Source of the DNA: Artemisia argyi | Taxonomy: Eukaryota; Streptophyta; Magnoliopsida; Asterales; Asteraceae | Length of the DNA stretch: 64,000 nucleotides | Direction: 5' to 3' | Assembly: GCA_030686995.1 (NCBI GenBank) | Contig: CM060707.1 | Coordinates: 84,988,472 to 85,052,471 of the forward strand | Shown here: positions 21,701 to 35,600 of the stretch, one piece after another | How the letters are laid out: each line of letters opens with the position of its first letter | Position numbering within the stretch: position 1 is the first letter of the stretch | The notes under the pieces: generated by a model | Told to the model about the DNA's origin: nothing | What the model saw: the letters and a program-made list of their open reading frames with translations, nothing else | The model's database searches: none | Position numbers and translations under genes: made by a program

Positions 21701-23282
21701 CAAAAGAGCATGTTCATTTTGAGTTGCAAACAAGTGTTATGCTATCTAATCAGAGCATGTTCCACTAGCAGCTCACCATCTTTTACACTTTAGATAATTT
21801 AATCACGTATGCATCAAAGAAAATAACAAATACCTTGCAGGGGTGATGCAACAACCTGATTCTTCTAGCCTGCTGAATTTCCTCCGCCATCTCCTCCATT
21901 TCCTGGCCACATGTCAGTTAGTTACTTTCAAGAAAGAAAAAAATAAAAATAAAATAAAAAAGTAGATCCTTAGATGTTTGGTAAAAGAAGTTATGAGTAA
22001 ATGCACTTAAATGTCATTTATATTAGATTACCAACATATCTGAACAGTAAAACGTTTAATATGTTTGGTAACAGAAGTTATGAGTAGAACCAGTTCTTAA
22101 GATTTTATCGTTTTATAAGCATGTTACCTGTTTTCCTGAGGCCAGTGATACTCTTTCTTGTTCAATAAGCGCCTCCCCAATTCTTCGCACAACTGCTTTG
22201 GCACTCTCAATTTCTGCACAAGCAAACGATCTCTCTTGATTTACCAGCTTTTTACCATCTTCAGAAGCCTGCAAATTGATAATAGGATCATTTCCTTATC
22301 ACATGAAGATTTTGCCATTTCCATTGTTTTCCAAACTGGGCTTGCATGTTTCCTCAAAGTCACTATTATAATTTGCTGGCAATCGATTACTGACTAGCGG
22401 TCATCAATATGAAGTACAACAAGCCAAATACATAAAAATATAAAATGCTATAAAAGCAAAGGGGCACTTCCATTTTCATTGAACAAATGATCAACATTAC
22501 CTGTTTAAGAAAGTTTGCAAGCTTCTTTACTTCAAACTTCTCCTGTATCAACTCTCCTTCATTCTGAGTCAATTTTACTGCCAACGCTTCCACCTATCAT
22601 ATAGTATCCACCATAAACAACATTAGGCTAGCCATTAAGAAATTCATAGTTTCAATTCTGTGATTTTGACTTCTGTTGTCATATCGTAAAAGGATCTTGA
22701 ATCGCATATAAACATGTAACAGAAAGAAACAAAGATTCGATGACATAAAACTAACTAGGAAACTATCAGAAAAATATCAACAGTTTACCATAGAGATAGC
22801 TTTTTCAACATCTTCCTTGTTTCGACCAGCTAATCGTCCTCGTAAGTATTCCAAAGCATCTCTAAGTTTCTTCAAAAGCACATGACCTTCTAAGGAAGCC
22901 ACCTCTTTGAGTTTGGCCTACATATAACAAAAATGAAACTTATGTTAAGTTCATACAAGAACCATCACTATAATCGGCATATGGTTTAACGTCATACCTC
23001 ATTGGACAACTTAGCTGCAGCGGACAAGTTCTTGTCAAACTTGGTAGCCAGATCACGAACTGAGAGACGTTTGTGTTGCTCGGATAGCTGCTCAGTTTCT
23101 TGTGCAACCACCTCTTTTAGTGGAGGTCCCTTACTATCAACAGTGGCTTCATCCAGAATCTGATTATCAGGGCCTAATTTATATTTAGGGAACTTATTTG
23201 ATGTAAAACTCACATCTGCCGATACTGAAATCACAGCTTGCAGTTGCACCTCATCGACAACTTCAGGACTTACCTTCGTCAT
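18757..23282 (-). CDS. SCAB1: SCAB-type plant actin-binding protein, twelve coding exons, 497 aa
   Basis: Coding exons (minus): 23,282-22,998; 22,917-22,789; 22,593-22,501; 22,268-22,128; 21,902-21,834; 21,598-21,515; 21,139-20,959; 20,811-20,695; 20,577-20,519; 20,073-19,936; 19,396-19,247; 18,804-18,757. All borders are GT-AG and frame is kept throughout. The product matches STOMATAL CLOSURE-RELATED ACTIN BINDING PROTEIN 1 of Arabidopsis in length (about 496 aa) and order of motifs: an N-terminal segment with K-R-L-S-V-R-D-L-A (actin-binding region), a long coiled coil (about residues 95-265), then the Ig-like part (S-I-Q-W-Y-R; S-V-Y-A-P-E-P) and the PH-like part (R-G-G-G-N; F-E-S-E-R-E-R-N-A-A-I). 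The family binds, stabilises and bundles F-actin in guard cells. In exon 10 the correct frame is V-V-I-S-Q-M-N-G, not the longer overlapping open frame. No disabling change is seen. Family assignment is from remembered similarity. Confidence 0.93.
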
Positions 23283-23584
23283 CCTTCCAGATACTTGTTC
23301 TACAAAATTTAAAGAATATGATTACTAAAGGCAACAATAGAAAATGTCATAACCTCATAACTTTATACTGTGAGTAACGTTTATTAACTGAAGTTAGTAT
23401 ATTATATTCTGCCAACTAAATATCTCCTAGGAAAACAAATCGTTACCGGATACATAAAATGTTAAATCTCTATTATGGATCAATTTTTGACATAGAGTGA
23501 GACAGGTTCCCTGTTTAGCTCAAATCACGGGCCCAATGCGATATATTGAACCCCATGCACCTAGATCTTGCAGGGATGTTTTTT

Positions 23585-23713
<129 letters not shown>

Positions 23714-24460
23714 TTCTTCTATCCTAAGTAACCCACCCATTGTCCCATAAAAAAAAGTCCATGATTCGAGTATTTAGAGTCAGAATAGTCTCTTTTCAAT
23801 TTACATTTCAGAACAATTGTTCATGTTCAAGCCACAAAGGACAACTACCAGCTAAAATATCAAGCAGAAAATACTACCAACACAAAGCACTGTCTACTGA
23901 TGAAACCACACATACTACATATTTTGACTTTGAAAAAGTCAAACTTGAACCCTTTTTTTTTGTTGATAATGAAGTACCTAGCAAAATAATAACATAATAG
24001 CAGATCTACTTAATTATCTAACTCACTAATCCTAAATTTTAATGTAACAATTAGCTTCCAAAATAAATTATTGGCATAATAAGTTGAACAAGAAACCTAC
24101 AAATTAAGCAAGAATTTAATAAAATAATAAAATATTAGAAAAAACAAAGTAAACAACAAAACATGCTCACCTCAAACTTAACAGAACTGAAAATGAAACA
24201 TGAAAACTAGGTAACATAATAAATCTTTGTAGTTTTATTTTTGGCTTTTAATAAAAATATATATTGTCACAATCACAAGTAGCTAGTAGTAGTACTTTTA
24301 CAACTTACAACAACATTTCAACAACTATTTCAAGCTAACTAACTAACTTCATTCATCACAAAAATAAAAAACCATGATCATGTTACAAACAACACATTAC
24401 AAAAACATTTCAACCCATAAATTAGATTCTAGTTAATAAGACAACAAGAAACATACTTAC

Positions 24461-24715
24461 AGAAGAAAGAAAAAAAAGTTTGTGTGTGTGGAAAAAAAAT
24501 TGTCAAAATGTGTGTCTCATTTTTTTCTAGAGAGAGAGAGAGAAAAAAAAAGGGAATGATTTGAAGGAGTGATGGTTGTCTGAGAAGAAGAAGAATCCTA
24601 AAGAGGAAAATGTCTGTTTTTATGTTTTGCTTTTTGTAAAGTAATAAAAATGAAATGAAATTAAAACATATACAAAACTGAAAAAGGAAAAGCTGCTTTG
24701 GTCCACCATGACCAA
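24461..24715 (-). other. Probable 5'UTR exon of the SCAB gene
   Basis: A good donor, ctGTAAGTATG, ends this stretch at 24,461. A candidate acceptor (ttttgtag) lies just before the ATG exon (about 23,303), implying a 1.15-kb 5'UTR intron. The exon is CT-rich on the minus strand. A TATA box at 24,751-24,745 puts the start near 24,715; the exact start is inferred. Confidence 0.55.
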
Positions 24716-24744
24716 AACACATCAAGACTTTTAACTTTATTTAT

Positions 24745-24751
24745 TTTTATA
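24745..24751 (-). promoter_or_regulatory. Candidate TATA box of the SCAB gene
   Basis: Minus-strand TATAAAA in gagtataaaaataaat, 290 bp upstream of the 5'UTR donor. Confidence 0.45.
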
Positions 24752-24970
24752 CTCTGATAGTACAACTGTAACTTATATACTTGGACTAAATTGTAGGCAT
24801 ATTCTTTCTTTTGAATGTGGGTAGTGTGGTTAATTACTTATGACAGTAAATATTTTGTCCGTTTTATGGAATAAGGGTAGTAGTGTCGACGACATTAACA
24901 AGGCTGGATGTATCGGGTGTCTTGGTGTAACAAGACTACAGTTACGCCCTCCGCACCCTCACGTACAAAG

Positions 24971-25610
24971 TGTTGCTGGTTGTGAGCCCAGAACAGGGTT
25001 AAGATAATCAATAGCCTAACTACGTCCCAATTAAGGTTACCGGATATCACTTGGAATCGTGTTATCACTTTTCAAAGTAAACTATTCGACCCTAATGCCT
25101 GGGTATCACGAATATCTACTTGGGATAAGACCAAATGTGGTTAGTGATTTAGGCACAAATCAATAACCCTTCGTGTATAAGTGTTATCTGTTTTCTGTGT
25201 GTCCTTCATGCTTTATTTGATTTCCTATTTATAGGAAGATACTCATGGCTAGTCAAATGAAATTATGATAATTAATCGGCCCATTAATCTCCACATAACT
25301 ATCCCCATTATAGCCTAAAATAGTGGTTACATGACCAGTTAAACGAGGCCATGAGTGCAGATGTAACTGCCATTTGAATAGGTCAAATCAGTTACATAAT
25401 CATACAGCACTCAATCAGCAGAAATTCTGCTTATCAGCAGGATCCTGTCACACGTAGCAGGAACCATCAGTAGGAACCAACACTTCAGCAGAATCCTGCA
25501 CAACTACTATAAAGTCAGGGGAATCAGTGACTTGATGGGTGTACACTCCGTACCTCCTAACCCATTTCCAAGTATGATTAGATCCCTCAAGTGCACTAAA
25601 TTTTCCAACA
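24971..25610 (-). repeat. 3' LTR of Copia-1, 640 bp
   Basis: Matches 30,182-30,836 along its whole length and is bordered by the PPT on the inside and the TSD on the outside. Confidence 0.93.
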
Positions 25611-26126
25611 ATCCTCCCCAAATTTAGTTCACTTCCTTTGCATGAAATCAAACATTAAACAAAATATATGGATAAACGAAAATATCCTGAGGATTGAATT
25701 TCCATCTTAGTACATTACACGTTCAAATATTCGAGAATCGGGGTGTTCTAAGAATTGAACCCTTCAACCCATTTGACTACCTGAAGATAAAATACACATA
25801 CATTTTCAAACACTTAAACACTCCTGACACTATACAAGCCATGTGTCCATATCCAATTCATAAATGTTGTAAAAGCTAAAAGTCCATAGCTTCCTGAAGC
25901 GGCAAAACGTCAACATTTACATAGGTGGTTCCTCTTTATTCATGCTCCTGCTTAGCATTTTTCAAAAGAAATTAATCATTGAGAAGTAAAGACTTCATCC
26001 TCCTTTTCAGCAAGTTCTGAGCACAACCTTGGGATGTAGTATAATACATGTGCTCCAGTACACTGAATGTTCAGCTTTCCACATTGAACTCAGCTCCCAA
26101 GTTTCCTCAGGAGGGAGTTGGGTGTC

Positions 26127-28485
26127 CTAGCATTCAGTGACCAAGTTGGACTTCAAACCCATCCCTTTAGCAGACTTTATAACCAAGTCTCTAGCAAGAC
26201 CCTTCGTCAAGTGATCAGCTAAATTCTGTTGAGATCTAACAAACTCTATAGAAATCACCCCATTCATGATAAGTTCACGAATCATGCTATGCCTGACACC
26301 TAAGTGTCTAGACTTCCCATTGTACATTTAGCTATAAGCCTTTGTCAATGTAGCAGCACTATCACACCGGATAGAAATAGGTGCTATAGGTTTAGGCCAC
26401 AATGGAATCTCAAGAAGCAAGTTTTTCAACCATTCAGCTTCTTTACCAGCAGCTGCTAAGGCCACAAATTCTGATTCCATTGTTGAACTGGTGATGCAAG
26501 TTTTCTTCTTGGATGCCCAAGAAATTGCACCTCCACCAAGTAGGAATACCCAGCCACTGGTAGACGAATTGTCTTCAGTGTTATTGATCCAACTTGCATC
26601 AGTGTATCCTTCCAACACTGAAGGATAACCAGTATATGAGAGACTATAGTCCATGGTTCTCTTCAAATACTTCAGTACCCTCTGAATTGCTTGCCAGTGC
26701 TGAGCACTAGGATTACTAGTATACCTGCTCAGTTTACCCATAGCAAAAGCAATGTCAGGCCTTGTACAAGTCATGGCATACATCAGGCAGCCAATCACCT
26801 TGGAATACTCAAGTTTTGATACAGCTTTGCCAGTATTAAGCATAAGCTTCTCAGTGGTATCCATGGGAGTACTCACTGGAGTACAATCAAAGCAATTAAA
26901 TTTCTTCAGTACCTTCTCAATGTAATGAGACTGAGAAATTGATATACCATTGCTTTCATGTTTAATCCTTATACCAAGGATAACATCAGCCTCCCCCATG
27001 TCCTTCATGGAGAACATTGATGACAAAAATTCCTTTGTCAGGTCAACTTGATTTTGGTCAGTGCCAAAGATCAACATGTCATCAACATATAGGCAAATGA
27101 TGACTCCTTTACCAGATTCATCAAATTTGCTATATACACATTTGTCAGCCTGGTTAAGAACATAACCATTAGACAAAACCACTTCATCAAACTTTTGATG
27201 CCATTGCTTAGGTGCCTGTTTCTGTCCATATAAAGACTTAATCAGTTTGCACATCTTGTTTTCATTTCCAGGCATGATGAAGCCCTGAGGTTGGTTCATA
27301 TAAACCTCCTCATCCAATTCACCATTCAAGAAAGCTGTCTTCACATCCATCTGATGAATAATCAGATTATGAATTGATGCTAAAGCAATCAGCAGCCTGA
27401 TGGTACTGATACGTGCCACATGGGCATAAATATCAAAGTAGTCTATCCCTGGCTTTTGTTTAAAGCCCTGAATGACTAGTCTAGCCTTGAACTTTTCAAT
27501 AGTTCCATCTACCTTCATTTTCCTTTTGAAAATCCATTTGCAACCAAGAGGTTTGCAACCTGGAGGCAGATCAACCAACACCCAAGTGTTGTTGCCCATG
27601 ATGGAGTCAATCTCATCATTTATTGCTTCTTTCCAGAAAGCAACATCCTGGGACTTCATTGCTTCTTCAAATGTTTTGGGATCATCCTCAACAATGAAGC
27701 AATAGGAATATTGGTCAGAGACCTTATTCCTTGTACCTTCAATTAAGTATAATTGAAACTCAGGTCCAAATGACTTTGGAGTCTTGACCCTTTTGCTCTT
27801 CCTGAGCTCAGGTTCAGGTTGTTAAACCACAACCTCATCAGGGACCTGAGATGATAATTCATCAGGGACCTCTGATACACCAATGTCATCAGTACCATTT
27901 GGAATCCTGTGACTTGGTCTAGGGACTGATGAGAATCTATTCTCATCAAAGAGTGCATCACTTGATTCAATTATTGAGTTAATTGAAACATATTCATTAG
28001 GTTCAATGACATAGAACCTGTATGCCTTGGAATGCTCAGCATATCCAACCAAGATGCATTCAATGCCTCTTTCACCCAGAGTTTTTAACTTTGGATCAGG
28101 GAGTCTTACAACTGCCCTACAACCCCAAACCCTGAGATAATTCAGGTTGGGTTTCTTCTTAGTCCAGAGTTCATAAGGGGTAACCTTGTTCCTTTTATTT
28201 GGAACCCTATTTAATAAATAGCAAGCTGTTAACATAGCTTCACCCAGAACCCTTAACTCAGTCCTGAATAGGACAACATGGAATTAACCATCTCCTTCAG
28301 TACCCTGTTTTTTCTTTCAGAGATACCATTTTGTTGAGGAGTATAGGGAGCATTAGTTTCATGGATTATACCAACAGACTGAAAATACAAAGTGTCCATG
28401 TATTCACCTCCCCTAACAGTTCTAAATCTTTTGATCAGGGACCCAGGTTGCAATTCAACATCAGTTTTAAATACCTTGAATTTAT
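26127..28485 (-). pseudogene. Copia-1 pol remainder (integrase core, RT, RNase H), several breaks
   Basis: The integrase core is in pieces at 28,453-28,253 (P-Q-Q-N-G ... E-R-K-N-R) and 28,235-27,822. RT and most of RNase H are in one frame at 27,659-26,328, with the Y-V-D-D catalytic box and the primer-grip region Q-M-D-V-K-T-A-F-L-N-G. A stop at 26,328 splits off the last RNase H part (26,327-26,127). The breaks are frameshifts and single stops, so the element cannot make a full polyprotein from this copy. Confidence 0.9.
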
Positions 28486-30153
28486 CTAATGCTTCATCCT
28501 TGGTATGTAATAGATGGACATAACAAAACCTAGAAGCTCATCAATAAATGTCACAAAGTACTTCTTATTCCCCAAAGAGGGAGTGGCATGCAAATCACAC
28601 AGGTCACTGTGTATAAGCTCCAAGAGCTCAGTCTCACGTTTAACACCCTGAAAAGGTTTCTTAGTAATTTTGGTCAACATGCAAGTTTTACACTTTTTAG
28701 TGTCCATGTCAAAAGCTGGGATTAACCCATCCTTAGACATATCTTGCATCCTTTTATAGTGTACATGGCCAAGTCTAGCATGCCACAGGGTGGAGTCGTT
28801 CAGTTTAGAGGTTGACATAAAGGCTGAATTAACAATGTCAGTGAAAACATTAAGCATGAACATTTGATTACATAAATAGCCAAAACCAATAAACACACCA
28901 TGTTTAGACAAAATAAATTTATCAGATTCAATAACTTGTTTATATCCATGATTATTCAAAACACTACTTGAAACCAAGTTCTTCCTTATATCAGGAACAT
29001 GAATAACATTAAACAAAGTTACAATCTTTCCAGAACTAAAATTAAGATCTACACAACCACGACCATGCACCAAAGTTGTTGACTCATTTCCCATGTGAAG
29101 AATAGAACCATCATTCAGTGACTCGTAAGTCTTGAACCATCTTCTATCTTTGCACACATGAACAGTTGCTCCAGAGTCAACCCACCACGCAACATCATCA
29201 TCCTGCACAAAGTTAGATTCAGATACATATGTAACATAATAAACCTGGAGAGATTTAAACATATTCTGACCTTTCAGTGAGTTGGAAGGACCTCCACTCC
29301 CTGAACCACTAATGCCTGAACCATTGGATTTACCTCTAATCTTAACACCTTTGCAACCCCTTTTAATGTGACCAGATTTGCCACATTTCCAACAAGTAGG
29401 TGTTGCCTTCTTGTTAGGATCAGCCCTTGTGTTATCCTGATGTTTACGTTTGCCTTTGTTGTCATTGTACCTGGTGGAATTGTTATGTTCCACCATATTG
29501 ACAACAGATGCACCAGTAGCATTGCTACTCTTTGGCTTGTCATTATCCTGCACCCTGAGGGATTCCTCAATACGCAGATGACTACCCAACTGAACCAGTG
29601 TCAGTTCTTCCTTCTTATGTTTCAAGGTATGCTTGAAATCTTTCCAAGAAGGGGGGAGTTTGTCAATGATACAAGAGACTGAAATAGCCTCATCCATGTT
29701 CATTTTGTGTTGTGTAAACCTTCCAAGTATTCCAAGAAGTTCATTACATTGTTCCATGACTGGTCTTGAATAAGTCATTTTGTAATTTGTGAAATTACTT
29801 ACAAGAAACTTCTTACTTGAAGCATCCTCAGCCATATATTTGGCATTCAAGGAATCCCACAGTTCTTTAGAAGATTCAACATTCTGATAAATGTCAAAGA
29901 GAGAATCAGACATACCATTGAGAATTAAACCTCTGCATACATAGTCATCATTCTCCCATTTGCTTCTTTTTCTTATCTGTTCCACAGTAGCATCATCCCC
30001 ATGATCTTCAGGAATAGCAGTGCTAAGAACATACACCACATTCATGCTTGACAGCAAGAAGTGCATCTTCTTTTGCCATCTTCTGAAATCAACACCTTCA
30101 AACTTTTCCAATTTAGAAAAGTTAGCAGCCATATGCCTCATAGCAGCAGCCAT
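28486..30153 (-). pseudogene. Copia-1 gag, protease and start of integrase
   Basis: The frame of 555 codons starts at ATG 30,153. It has a gag domain (residues ~10-200), one CCHC zinc knuckle C-W-K-C-x4-H-x4-C (254-267), the protease active site D-S-G-A (327-330 region), and the pre-integrase motif L-W-H-A-R-L-G-H (near 460) followed by the HHCC-type zinc part and the first integrase aspartate (H-S-D-L). The frame breaks soon after T-F-I-D, and the integrase continues in other frames at lower coordinates. Confidence 0.9.
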
Positions 30154-30181
30154 TGATTTTCACAAAATAGTTTACTATGAT

Positions 30182-30836
30182 TATTGGTGGTTGTGAGCCC
30201 AAAACAGGGTTAAGATAATCAATATCATAACTATGTACCAATTAAGGTTACCGGATATCACTTGAAATCGTGTTATCACTTTCCAAAGTAAACTATTCGA
30301 CCCTAATGCCTGGGTATCACGAATATCTACTTGGGATAAGACCAAATGTGGTTAGTGATTTAGGCACAAATCAATAACCCTTCGTGTATAAGTTTTATCT
30401 ATTTTCTGTGTGTCCTTCATGCTTTATTTGATTTCCTATTTATAGGAAGATACTCATGGCTAGTCAAATGGAATTATGAGAATCAATCGGCCCATTAATC
30501 TCCACATAATTTTCCCATTATAGCCTAAAATAGTGGTTACATGACCAGTTAAATGAGGTCATGAGTGCAGATGTAACTGCCATTTGAATAGGTCAAATCA
30601 GTTACATAATCATACAACACTCAATCAGCAGAAATTCTGCTTATCAGCAGGATCCTGACACAAGTAGCAGGAACCAGCACTCAGCAGGAACCATCGTAGG
30701 AACCAGCACTTCAGCAGAATCCTGCACAACCACTATAGAGTCAGGGGAATCAGTGACTTGATGGGTGTACACTCCGTACCTCCTAACCCATTTCCAAGTA
30801 TGATTAGACCCCTCAAATGCACTAAATTTTCCAACA
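30182..30836 (-). repeat. 5' LTR of Copia-1, 655 bp
   Basis: Partner of 24,971-25,610. Transcription toward gag is expected from the minus-strand TATAAATA at 30,444-30,437; the gag ATG is 29 bp inside the LTR end, so the leader is very short and no standard Met PBS is recognisable. Confidence 0.9.
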
Positions 30837-30841
30837 CAAAA

Positions 30842-31180
30842 GAGCGTTTTAGGGTGGGTCTAGTCATTGTGGTTCTGTAGGTAATGAGTGCTTGAAAGAA
30901 AAGTGAGATGATGTGACATTAAGATAATGAATAAGAAGATATATTAAGTGAAAACTATACTTAATCTTAAGGTAACATATTTGTGTTATGGTATTGATTA
31001 TGATAATATTAGTTAAAAATAATTGTTATCAACAAATAGTTTAGGTTCGGTGTAATAATCATCACGTCATTGATGTCAACTTAGTGTTACGTTAGTTTCT
31101 CTTACCACCACTCAAGTGTAATAAAACCGCCAACTTCACCAAAAAAAAATATCTCGTTTAAACACAAAATACCCTATAAT

Positions 31181-31240
<60 letters not shown>

Positions 31241-32649
31241 GGGGGGGGGGGGGTGTCATCCATGGCCAAGTTTCGCAAAAATCTGATTGACAACGCAAAA
31301 ATATGAAAATGTATATAAGTTTAGGGAAAATAATCCATGCAACGAATTGCATAGAACTTTCTCTACTGCTAGGTGTAAATGAGGGATCGATTGTATACAA
31401 TCATAAAAGTTGAGGGCTGCAAAGTGAAAATGTTAAAATCTATTTTTCATACAGCAATATAGATAACTCCATGTTGTTTGAAGCCGGATGTTATTCCCAT
31501 AAGTTAAAGTCATCTAACATTCTTCACTAGCAATTTGTTGAATTCTTTTAAGTGAACATTTTATTTAAAAGGTGATCAAAGTACATTTAGCTAAATAATT
31601 ATTGTGTACTTGTGTTGTATTTTAATTTCAACTTGACTACATTTTTAGAAACTCAGTTTTTTGCATATTTATTAAAATATGTATATTCTATCTCAAAATA
31701 AGATTGACAAACAAATGCAGTTTAGACAACATAAAAATGTTTGATCAAAAATAAACAAACAAGTGAACTCAGTTAGTCAGTTGTATTAACTTATTTTAAA
31801 TATGAAATATTCGTTGAAATTGTTATTGTTCACTAAGCACTAACAAGCTTATTTTTCCTTCTAATTTGGATATACGTGTTTATGATGAGAACAAAGGTAA
31901 CAAAAATGAACATGCTCCCATTGTAAGTGCATTTTCCAAGTGTTCTTTTAACCAGATCACATGGATCCGGTCAAGATTTGTTTTACAACAAAATTTTAAG
32001 TTTAAAAAAAAATAAATAAATAAAAAATAAAAAATAAATAAAAACCTAACAGCAGCCCCACGACATAAATTTGTTACCAAATAAATATATAGAGGGAGGT
32101 TAACGTAAGATAGAGCTTAAAGTAGGAAGAATAGGAAGCAATCAAGACCGTCCGATGTATCAATAATGATGTCATTAAATTAAATTATATGGATGGCATT
32201 TTAGTAAATATATTAAATTTGATGGCAAATTATAATCTAATTCGGTGGATAACACTCACGTGCCCCATCAGCAAAATCCAATTTTTTGATACCTACAACC
32301 TGCTACTTTTTTCCATTTAATTTCTAATTCATATTTTTTCGAATAAATTATACCCAGGTTCATTAATACACGCTAAACATATAACTAAAAAAATGTTGCA
32401 TTAGTTGTGATACGCTAATATCATCCATCAGTATTGGCGATGCATGGTGATATACAAGTTAGAGTATTAGATTATTATTGGTGACACAGAAGTAAAAAAA
32501 AACTAAATGATACACCATTAGTAACAAAAAAACCAACTCCTACAATAACCACTTAGTTGTTTTGAATTGTTTAACGCTATTTCATTTTGATACACAAGCC
32601 TCACAAGTAATAAAAAATAACAATGAACCGATACATATCAAAATGTTAC
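30842..32649. other. Intergenic; poly(A)-poly(G) tract
   Basis: A run of about 53 A (31,183-31,235), then gaggagg and 13 G (31,241-31,253). Otherwise AT-rich with no gene seen. Confidence 0.6.
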
Positions 32650-35600
32650 ATGATGAGTGCTTAATCACACATCCTTTTTAGGCTTAATTCAGACCAAATA
32701 TGCCAAGAGAATGTATGTTTTTGTATTTGTGTATGTGCAGGTACGGATATGTGAAAAATGAACAAAAACAAAGCAAAATCGAAAAAAATGAGCACGAGAA
32801 TGAAAAAAGGTCAAAAGCCGGAGCCGTGGAAGAAAAATGATAAAGGAAAGCTCAAAATGTCAAAACAAGACCTCAGAGAATCATAAAGTTGCATAAATAG
32901 TCCTTGGTCAAAGATTTGAAGAAGTGACAATTTCGGTCCCTGTACTTTCGGATATTGACAAGAATGACCCCTAAAGAATAATTACGAAAAAATCAAAGGT
33001 CCCTAATAAATTTAAAAGATGTTCAAGATTGGTCCCTGGATAAAGATTTCAAAGTTGACAAAACAGGTCCCTATAGTTTCAGATTATACAAAATTAATCC
33101 TTGTCATTTTATTACTAATTCTTAAAACCAAACTAAACCAATTACACCTTTGGCCCAAAATAAACACAGCCCACCACCTTTATCCTTCTAACCCGATCCA
33201 TCACCAACCTCCCTACCCGGTCAAATAATCGGTCAAAGAAATAAAAAAATACCCGCCTCCCATTTACCCGCCTCCCTTTTCACTAATAAACCCAGAAACT
33301 TACTGTAGCAAGAATCCTAACTCCCCACCTTTCAAAAATTACCCCACTTTAAGAATAATTACCCAATCATGAGGGCTTCTAGAACCTGACAAGAGAATGA
33401 CACGTGGTCCAATCCCAGCTGACACGCAGGATTACTCATCAATTGCACATGATCCAAGGGCGCACATTGAATGGAATTATCTGGAATGTGATCAATGGCT
33501 CAGAGAGGACTCAGAGAAAGCACATATCACCCGGATCGATGACCTGGCTATCCATCTCATATCAGCTATATATATCCCCCTCCTCACTCATGTAAAGGTG
33601 TCCAATTTTTCATGTTCTTAGAAAGATTTTGACCATTTTAATTCTTGTCATTTTAATTCTCAGCATTTTAATTTCAGTTTTTATTGTAATTTTCATTTCA
33701 AAAGCATTGTACCCAATTTACTCTTATTAATATAAATTCAGTTTTTATCTTATTGTCTTGATTTTTAATTTCAGCTTATTAAATTCCTGTTATTAGTTTA
33801 AAATCATAATCAGTAGCTTTAGTTAAATTCAGTTTCAAAGTTTGTGTTTATGTTTTTCACTTATATAGAAAATCCAAAAAAATAAGAAAATCAGAAGAAA
33901 AAAAAATTGTTTGAAGCTTATTTACTGTTTCATCTAAACTCATATCAGCTTCCTCATAGCTGTGGTAAGCTTATTTAGTCAAATTGTTCCAAAAACTCAA
34001 GGGTCAAACAAGTGGTCAACTGTCAAGCTTATTTAAATAAGCTCAGCTGAATTTGGAGTTCAGAGGCAGCCATAAGGTGTCATTTGGCCTGTCTTAAAGA
34101 CAGGCTGTGTGGGAGAGCCTCTCTGTTTGGCTGAGAGGTTATTCGTAAGTCTTCGTTTTAATTTCAAAAGCTTAAATTTGCATTTCTAGTGTAGCTTTGT
34201 TTTCAGTACTTGATTATTGTTCATTTTACTCTATATAGTCTTTTATAGCTAATTCTAGTTGCTTTTGAATTGATTTTAGTAGTTGGCTTTAGTATCGGTT
34301 ATTTACTTTTCCATTTCTGTCTTACTTATTAAATCTGAGATTTGTTGTTTGTGTCTATGTATCTGTGTGATTTTGGATTATTAGGATCTTTATTTCAGTT
34401 GCTTGTGGGATTGGTAAGTTAGTTATTGAGTTGTTACTTACAACTAATCACTATCAGGGGTGATAGGATCAGCTGCTATCTGTTTGATTGTTGGAAGTTT
34501 GATTCTATTGTCACATTTATTCAAATGCCCTAGTAAGCTGTAAGTAACTTTTGCTTGATTCCTGCCGTTCTTTGTTGGATTTTATAGTTTAATTAGCTTA
34601 GGTTGTTTCCTTATAATCTGTTTTTAAGCTTAATATCAGTAGGTGATAGCTTATAGATCATAACTTAGTGTAACTGCTCAGGTTCAGGGGTGTTTGGATT
34701 AGGTTAGTATACTTAGGTCTCATTGTTTTCCTATAGCCATTTCTGCATCAGTAAGTCTCATTTGGCCTATTAAAGAAATTTGCAGCAATAAATCAGGGTT
34801 TAACAGCTAAAAGTCAATAATCACTTAAGTGGCTCAATTCTATGCTTATTAGTGATAGTGGTACATCTGGTCTTTGCTCATAGCTAGATTTAGGACTGAT
34901 CTAGGGCAATCTAGTAATAACTTAGCTTAGTGTAACAACTAGGGACAGAATTGATCACTGGAATTTCACATTAGTTAAACTTGTGGTGCAAATAAAAGGT
35001 CAAAATAACACAGGCCTGCAGGTTCAAGTGCTGCTGATCTAGGCTCCGTTTAGTGGTCCTATGGTGGATTGGATTTAGTTCTTTTGAGTTTTCTAGATTC
35101 CCTGTAGTTTAAACTTCATTTTACCCCCTAGTTTTCACTAATCAGCTTATTAGGTGCTTATTTACTAGCTACAAGTTGGACAGTTAAGCTGATTTTCTGA
35201 TTTCAATGTTTAGGGCTGCAATTGTGTTTTAGTGGTTCAAATCTGTGTTTAGTTGTTCATTGTAGTTCCATTATACCTATAGTTACTTTTTCCATTGAGC
35301 ATTTGCTGTTTTCTTCATCTGTTTGTGTATTGCTTATTTCCATTAAGTGCTTATTTGCTTGTTTGTGCCTCAATCTGTGTTTCTGAGTACTCTTGGTCTC
35401 ATCACTGTTACATTTAGCTTTTCTGAGTCCAAAAATACACTTAGTCAAAGTTTGGTCAACCTGGTCAAAGGAGTGCTTATAAATAAGCACTCCAAATGAG
35501 TAGTTTTCAGCTTATTAGTACTTCTCTTGCTTATTTTTCTTTCAAAATTTTTGCTCAACCATATTTTAATATTTTAGATTTTCTATAATTTTTTCAAATT

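Larger units (their letters stand above)
24971..30836 (-). mobile_element. Copia-1: complete-structure LTR retrotransposon, coding region broken
   Basis: LTRs are at 30,182-30,836 (5' LTR on the minus strand) and 24,971-25,610 (3' LTR). They are highly similar, with a short indel in the cagcaggaacc-rich part. Terminal bases TGTTG...CAACA are clear in the 3' LTR; the inner end of the 5' LTR has drifted (TATTG on plus). The flanking TSD is caaag (24,966-24,970) versus caaaa (30,837-30,841). A polypurine tract (minus TTTGGGGAGGAT, 25,611-25,622) touches the 3' LTR. TATAAATA boxes lie in both LTRs (minus, 25,226-25,233 and 30,437-30,444). Gene order gag-protease-integrase-RT-RNase H defines Copia. 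Confidence 0.93.

Noticed and set aside
31158..31400. 80-codon ORF with a Phe run on the minus strand
   Set aside because: The Phe run is the poly(A) tract read on the other strand.
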